Source: Kineococcus mangrovi
GTDB taxonomy: Bacteria; Actinomycetota; Actinomycetes; Actinomycetales; Kineococcaceae
Direction of reading: 5' to 3'
Length of the DNA stretch: 64,000 nt
Assembly (NCBI RefSeq): GCF_041320705.1
Contig: NZ_JBGGTQ010000005.1
Location: 1-64,000 of the forward strand
Below, piece by piece: positions 60,462 to 64,000 of this stretch. The notes under the pieces are model-generated. The model saw only the letters and a list, made by a program, of their open reading frames with translations. It ran no database searches and had not been told where the DNA came from. Made by a program: the position numbers and the translations under genes. Each line of letters opens with the position of its first letter. Position 1 is the stretch's first letter.

Positions 60462-61186
60462 GCGCTGCGGGAGCGCGGTCGCTCGACCCGAGCCAACCCC
60501 GGATGACCATCGGGGAGGTCATGGCGATCCTGTCGCCGGACTTCTCCGACCTGACGATCTCGAAGATCCGCTTCCTCGAGGAGCAGGGCCTCGTCGAACC
60601 CGGGCGCACCCCGTCCGGGTACCGGAAGTTCTCCTCCGACGACGTGGACCGGTTGCGGTACGTGCTGTCGGCCCAGCGGGACCACTACCTGCCGCTGAAG
60701 GTCATCCGCGAGCACCTCGAGGCCGTGGACCGCGGCCTGGAGCTCCCCGACCCCTCCGACCCCTCCCCGCGGGTCCCGGGCACCGAGCCGCCCGCCACGA
60801 CGGGGGTCGAGCGCTTCGACGGCCGCGCCGCGGGTCTGCGGCTCACGCGCGGTGAGCTGCTGCGCGAGTCCGGCGTCGAGCCCGAGCTGCTCGACGCGCT
60901 GGAGGGGTTCGGGGTCCTGTCCCCGGCCCCGGGTGGTCCCTGGTACGACGGCGAGGCCCTCGAGGTGCTGCGCGCCGCGGCCGCGCTCGCCGCGCACGGC
61001 ATCGAGGCCCGGCACCTGCGGGTGTTCCGCACCGCGGCCGACCGCGAGGTCGCCCTGGCCGACCAGGTCGCGGCGCCGCGGCAGCGGACCGGCCAGCGCG
61101 ATCAGGTGGCGCGCGAGGTCGCCGCGGCCTGCCTGCGGCTGCACACGGCCCTCGTCGCGGGTGCCCTCGGGCGCACCGTCCGCTGA
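60458..61186 (+). CDS. ftsR: MerR-family regulator, FtsR type
   Basis: 242 aa. The winged HTH (about 15-85) reads MTIGEVMAILSPDFSDLTIS, then RFLEEQGLVEPGRTPSGYRKFS; the C-terminal half is helical without metal-binding Cys. In Corynebacterium glutamicum the homologue next to garA (FtsR) activates ftsZ; Rv1828 is the mycobacterial one. Overlaps garA by GTGA. Confidence 0.88.
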   Translation: MSAAGARSLDPSQPRMTIGEVMAILSPDFSDLTISKIRFLEEQGLVEPGRTPSGYRKFSSDDVDRLRYVLSAQRDHYLPLKVIREHLEAVDRGLELPDPSDPSPRVPGTEPPATTGVERFDGRAAGLRLTRGELLRESGVEPELLDALEGFGVLSPAPGGPWYDGEALEVLRAAAALAAHGIEARHLRVFRTAADREVALADQVAAPRQRTGQRDQVAREVAAACLRLHTALVAGALGRTVR

Positions 61187-61222
61187 GCGCGTTCCGGCGG
61201 GGTGCCGGACGCGTGCGGGGGG

Positions 61223-61228
61223 TACGGT
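61223..61228 (+). promoter_or_regulatory. bfn -10 box (leaderless)
   Basis: TACGGT ends 6 nt before GTG 61235. Confidence 0.55.
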
Positions 61229-61234
61229 GAAGGG

Positions 61235-61714
61235 GTGCGAGCGCTCGATGTCGTCGGTGTCAGGGTCGAGATGCCCTCCAACAACCCGATCGTCCTGCTG
61301 CGGGAACGCGACGGCGACCGGTACCTGCCGATTTGGATCGGTGCGCCCGAGGCCAGCGCCATCGCCTTCGCCCAGCAGGGCGTCGTCCCGCCCCGGCCGT
61401 TGACCCACGACCTGCTCAAGGACGTCATCGAGGCCGTCGGCCGCCGGGTCGAGGAGGTCCGGATCGTCGCGGTCAAGGACAACGTCTACTACGCCGAGCT
61501 GGCCTTCGACGGTGGGCTCACGGTCGGTTCGCGGACCTCCGACGCCATCGCGCTGGCGCTGCGCGTGGGGTGCCCGATCGTCGGCGACGACGGCGTGCTG
61601 GACTCCGGGGGCGTGCCCGTCCCCGACGAGGACGAGGACGAGGTGGAGAAGTTCCGCGAGTTCCTCGACCACATCACCCCCGAGGACTTCGAGTCCGGCT
61701 CGGAGGAGCGCTGA
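61235..61714 (+). CDS. bifunctional nuclease family protein (DUF151)
   Basis: 159 aa. LDVVGVRVEMPSNNPIVLLRE, then YLPIWIGAPEASAIAFAQQG and RTSDAIALALRVGCPI are the DUF151 landmarks. Plant BFN members are reported to have RNase and DNase activity; the bacterial role is unclear. Rv1829 has the same place between two MerR genes. Leaderless start. Confidence 0.9.
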   Translation: MRALDVVGVRVEMPSNNPIVLLRERDGDRYLPIWIGAPEASAIAFAQQGVVPPRPLTHDLLKDVIEAVGRRVEEVRIVAVKDNVYYAELAFDGGLTVGSRTSDAIALALRVGCPIVGDDGVLDSGGVPVPDEDEDEVEKFREFLDHITPEDFESGSEER

Positions 61715-61777
61715 CGGGTGCGCGTGGCCTGTCCCGGTCACAGAACGGTCACGGGACACGCCGCGCCGCGCGCCTCG

Positions 61778-61806
61778 TTGACGCTCCGGGGGTGCTCTTC
61801 TACGGT
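61778..61806 (+). promoter_or_regulatory. sigma-70-type promoter of the second merR gene
   Basis: TTGACG (61778-61783), a 17-nt spacer and TACGGT (61801-61806): the only complete -35/-10 pair I find in the window. It implies an about 53-nt leader. Confidence 0.75.
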
Positions 61807-61865
61807 CGGTGTGCAGAACGCTCCCGCACGAATCCTCGTCGGGTGGCGATGACGAGGAGGCTGGC

Positions 61866-62480
61866 GTGAGCAGTGGCGACGCAGTCGCGGGGTCGTCGCG
61901 GAAGGTGTCCCGACCCGTGCGTGCACAAGGTCTCCTCTTCGCCGAGGACCTGCCCGATCTCGACGACGAGGTCGGGTACCGCGGGCAGACGGCCTGCAAG
62001 GCCGCCGGCATCACCTACCGCCAGCTCGACTACTGGGCCCGCACCGGGCTCGTCGAACCCAGCGTCCGCGGGGCCTCCGGCTCCGGGTCCCAGCGCCTGT
62101 ACGGCTTCCGGGACATCCTGGTCCTCAAGGTCGTGAAGCGGCTCCTGGACACCGGCGTCTCGCTGCACCAGATCCGCGTCGCCGTGACCCACCTGCGCGA
62201 GCGCGGGGTCGACGACCTCGCGCAGATCACGCTCATGTCCGACGGCGCCAGCGTCTACGAGTGCACCTCGGCGGACGAGGTGATAGATCTCGTCCAGGGC
62301 GGGCAGGGTGTCTTCGGCATCGCCGTCGGCCGGGTGTGGCGCGAGGTGGAGGGTGAACTGGCCTCGCTGCCCAGCGAACGCCTCGCCGAGCACGACCAGC
62401 CCGGCACCGACGCACCCGACCCGTCCGTGGTCCTGGCCGACGAACTCTCGCGCCGGCGTTCCGCCCGCGAAGCCGGCTGA
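61866..62480 (+). CDS. MerR-family regulator (Rv1830 type)
   Basis: 204 aa. HTH GYRGQTACKAAGITYRQLDYW, then ARTGLVEPSV and SQRLYGFRDILVLKVVKRLL (about 37-90), followed by a helical domain. No effector Cys. Rv1830 homologues are linked to growth and stress control. GAGGAGG lies 7 nt before GTG 61866. Ends at the terminator 62491-62521. Confidence 0.87.
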   Translation: MSSGDAVAGSSRKVSRPVRAQGLLFAEDLPDLDDEVGYRGQTACKAAGITYRQLDYWARTGLVEPSVRGASGSGSQRLYGFRDILVLKVVKRLLDTGVSLHQIRVAVTHLRERGVDDLAQITLMSDGASVYECTSADEVIDLVQGGQGVFGIAVGRVWREVEGELASLPSERLAEHDQPGTDAPDPSVVLADELSRRRSAREAG

Positions 62481-62490
62481 CCCCAGCGCC

Positions 62491-62521
62491 CGTCACCACC
62501 CGCGGGGCGGGTGCGGTGACG
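62491..62521. terminator. bidirectional hairpin terminator
   Basis: CGTCACC pairs with GGTGACG and, inside, ACCCGC with GCGGGT around a GGG loop with a 2-nt bulge. It lies between the convergent merR and SMI1-like genes. Confidence 0.75.
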
Positions 62522-62559
62522 GAGGGCGGGGTCCTCGTCCTCCGGTCGGCCCCCGGCCC

Positions 62560-63243
62560 TCAGTCCAGCAGCTCGGCCCGCGGCAGCGCCTGCAGCGCGA
62601 AGGGGTCGGTCACCCAGTCGTGGGCGTCCGGCAACCAGATCACAGCGGCCAGCAGCGATCCCGCCCACGTGCTGAGCAGCTCGTCGAGCCCGACGCGCCA
62701 GGAGTGCTGGTAGCTCTCACCGTCCTCGACGAGGACGAGCTGTTCCACGACCGCGCGCCCGGAACCGAGGCGGACGGCGATGCACTCCTCGTCGCGGGCG
62801 AACATCGGCAGCAGGGCCGGCGGGGCCGCCAGCCCCGGCCCCTGACCGGTGGCGCGGGCGACGGCGTCCTCCAGGCGCAGCGGCACCCAGCCGCCGGGGC
62901 CGACGGTGGGGGAACTGGTCCGGAACGTCGTCCGGACGGGATCGACCCCGTCGACGGCTCGCCACCACGCCCGGGCGGCTCGCGGGACGAGCAGGCCCAG
63001 CTGGCGCTCGACCGCGTCGAGCTGGGCGTCGTCGACCCCCGGGCGCAGTCGCGTCGCGATGTCGGCGTCCGACCGGCTCCACCGGGTCCGCAGTTCCCCC
63101 ACCAGGGCGGTGATGCGCTCCACCTCGGGGTCGGCCGCGACGGTGCGGCGACCGGCCGGGGTCGCGGCGCGGACCGGTCGGACGACGCGCGCGGGAACGT
63201 CAGCGCGGGCGGACCCGGTCAGGGGGGTGTTGGACGACGTCAC
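62560..63243 (-). CDS. SMI1/KNR4 (SUKH)-like protein
   Basis: 227 aa. LRPGVDDAQLDAVERQLGLL, then PRAARAWWRAVDGVD and the WVPLRLEDAV, W-rich C-terminal strands fit the SMI1/KNR4 fold. SUKH proteins are often toxin immunity proteins, but many stand-alone actinobacterial members have other, unknown roles. The first 45 residues are disordered. AGGAGGT precedes GTG 63243. No toxin gene is adjacent. Confidence 0.7.
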   Translation of the reverse strand: MTSSNTPLTGSARADVPARVVRPVRAATPAGRRTVAADPEVERITALVGELRTRWSRSDADIATRLRPGVDDAQLDAVERQLGLLVPRAARAWWRAVDGVDPVRTTFRTSSPTVGPGGWVPLRLEDAVARATGQGPGLAAPPALLPMFARDEECIAVRLGSGRAVVEQLVLVEDGESYQHSWRVGLDELLSTWAGSLLAAVIWLPDAHDWVTDPFALQALPRAELLD

Positions 63244-63374
63244 GAGACCTCCTAGGACCCGCGGCGTGCACGGGGAGAGCGGCGGCGGCACCGATCGGGA
63301 CCATGGTGCGCACGACCTGATCACAGAAGATAGGCCCCGCGCACCCTCCCTGCACCTCGAGACGTCCCCGGGCC

Positions 63375-63400
63375 GGGTCAGGTTCCCGGGTCAGGTTCCC
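63375..63400 (+). repeat. 13-bp direct repeat downstream of the parA-like gene
   Basis: GGGTCAGGTTCCC occurs twice in tandem (63375-63387, 63388-63400), two bases after the parA-like gene ends on the minus strand. Meaning unknown. Confidence 0.6.
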
Positions 63401-63402
63401 CC

Positions 63403-64000
63403 TCAGGGGGTGAGCACCCGGTCGAGCAGGGTCTCGAACTGCGCGGCGAGCGCCTTGGCGGTCCGAGGCTTCAACGTGTGCAGCGCGACCCCCGCGCCCT
63501 GGGACTGCGGGACGGACACGCGGTCCGGCAGCGGGTCCAGCACGAGGTCGCCGAACAGCTCCCGCAGTTCCTCCAGGCGGAAGCGCTGCTCCCCCGAGCG
63601 CTGGGTGAAGCGGTTGACGACGATGCCGACGACCCGGGGCGCGGAGCGCAGCGACCGCACCTCGCGCAGCGTGCGGTCCACGGCGGCGACCGAGAAGCGG
63701 CTGGCGTCGGAGACCACGAGGACGGCGTCCGCGGCGCGCCACGCCGAGCGCGTGAGGCCGTTGAGCGAGGGTGGGGTGTCCAGGATCGCGAGGTCGTGGT
63801 CGTCGAGCTTGCGCAGCGCGCGCCGCAGGGCCTTGAGCTCCTCCTCGTCGGCGTCGGGGGTGTCCCGGCGCGCGGAGGAGGCGGACCCGCTGACGACGTC
63901 GAGCAGCCCCGGGTGGTCGTCGACCCAGCCGCTGGGTGCGACCGCGTCCTCGGCGACGCGGCGCTTGGGGGACTCCAGGACCGCGGCGAGGTCGTGGTCC
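63403..64000 (-). CDS. ParA/MinD-family ATPase, C-terminal part (runs off the window)
   Basis: About 199 codons to the window edge, no start inside. LAILDTPPSLNGLTRSAWRAAD is the Walker B region, followed by VLVVSDASRFS and VVGIVVNRF. The P-loop lies beyond base 64000. The family includes plasmid and chromosome partition and organelle-positioning ATPases; the type cannot be decided here. It is the third ParA-like gene in the window. Confidence 0.85.
   Translation of the reverse strand, partial: DHDLAAVLESPKRRVAEDAVAPSGWVDDHPGLLDVVSGSASSARRDTPDADEEELKALRRALRKLDDHDLAILDTPPSLNGLTRSAWRAADAVLVVSDASRFSVAAVDRTLREVRSLRSAPRVVGIVVNRFTQRSGEQRFRLEELRELFGDLVLDPLPDRVSVPQSQGAGVALHTLKPRTAKALAAQFETLLDRVLTP

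Overview
The window is a very GC-rich stretch of chromosome from a motile, spore-less-type actinobacterium. Gene order, leaderless GTG starts behind TAnnnT boxes, a Tad pilus locus and a chemotaxis-type receptor pair fit Kineosporiaceae (Kineococcus is my best guess, from recollection of the genus, not from a search). Two long blocks follow the order of the Mycobacterium tuberculosis chromosome as I remember it: TPR-HAD-tlyA-nadK-recN-steA-mctB-pyrG-NUDIX-xerD-parA-scpA-scpB-rluB-cmk-der (about Rv1691 to Rv1713), and pgsA-like-DUF881-sbp-DUF881-gcvH-garA-ftsR-bfn-merR (about Rv1822 to Rv1830). Between and inside them sit lineage-specific insertions.

Layout. 1-518: end of an rRNA operon (23S tail, 5S, terminator), converging on a DUF1015 gene. 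1.8-19.4 kb: conserved housekeeping block, with a cell-envelope trio (PNPT transferase, MurJ-type flippase, GT4 glycosyltransferase) placed between mctB and pyrG, and a minus-strand split aerotaxis-like pair (PAS protein plus soluble MCP) placed between the NUDIX gene and xerD. 19.6-31.3 kb: a large insertion between parA and scpA holding a stand-alone A-T-TE nonribosomal-peptide-synthetase-like enzyme and a complete-looking Tad pilus operon. 31.4-38.7 kb: scpAB, rluB, chorismate mutase, tyrA, cmk, acyltransferase, der, then tRNA-Pro(GGG).

39.0-47.8 kb: a low-oxygen island: two small flavin-barrel proteins, a DosR/DevR-type response regulator, phosphoketolase, cytochrome bd oxidase (cydAB) and a DosS/DevS-type GAF histidine kinase with the haem-ligand histidine kept. 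Three genes here carry the same promoter design: a 14-bp dyad GGGAC-n4-GnCCC-like box centred 42.5-43.5 bp before a start codon that appears leaderless, with a CAnnnT box in between. This is the most interesting system in the window: a compact, self-contained DosRS regulon coupling redox sensing to high-affinity respiration and to phosphoketolase ATP production.

47.9-52.3 kb: a TetR regulator divergent from an ABC importer (ATPase, permease, NMT1-type lipoprotein) and a RutA-like flavin monooxygenase, probably uptake and oxidative attack of a small heterocycle. 52.5-56.7 kb: hrpA helicase. 56.8-62.5 kb: the second conserved block. 62.5-64.0 kb: a SMI1/KNR4-like gene and the 3' part of a ParA-family gene on the minus strand.

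No gene-free stretch exceeds 300 bases. All coordinates and residue numbers were read by eye; family names come from recognised motifs and neighbourhood, not from database searches.
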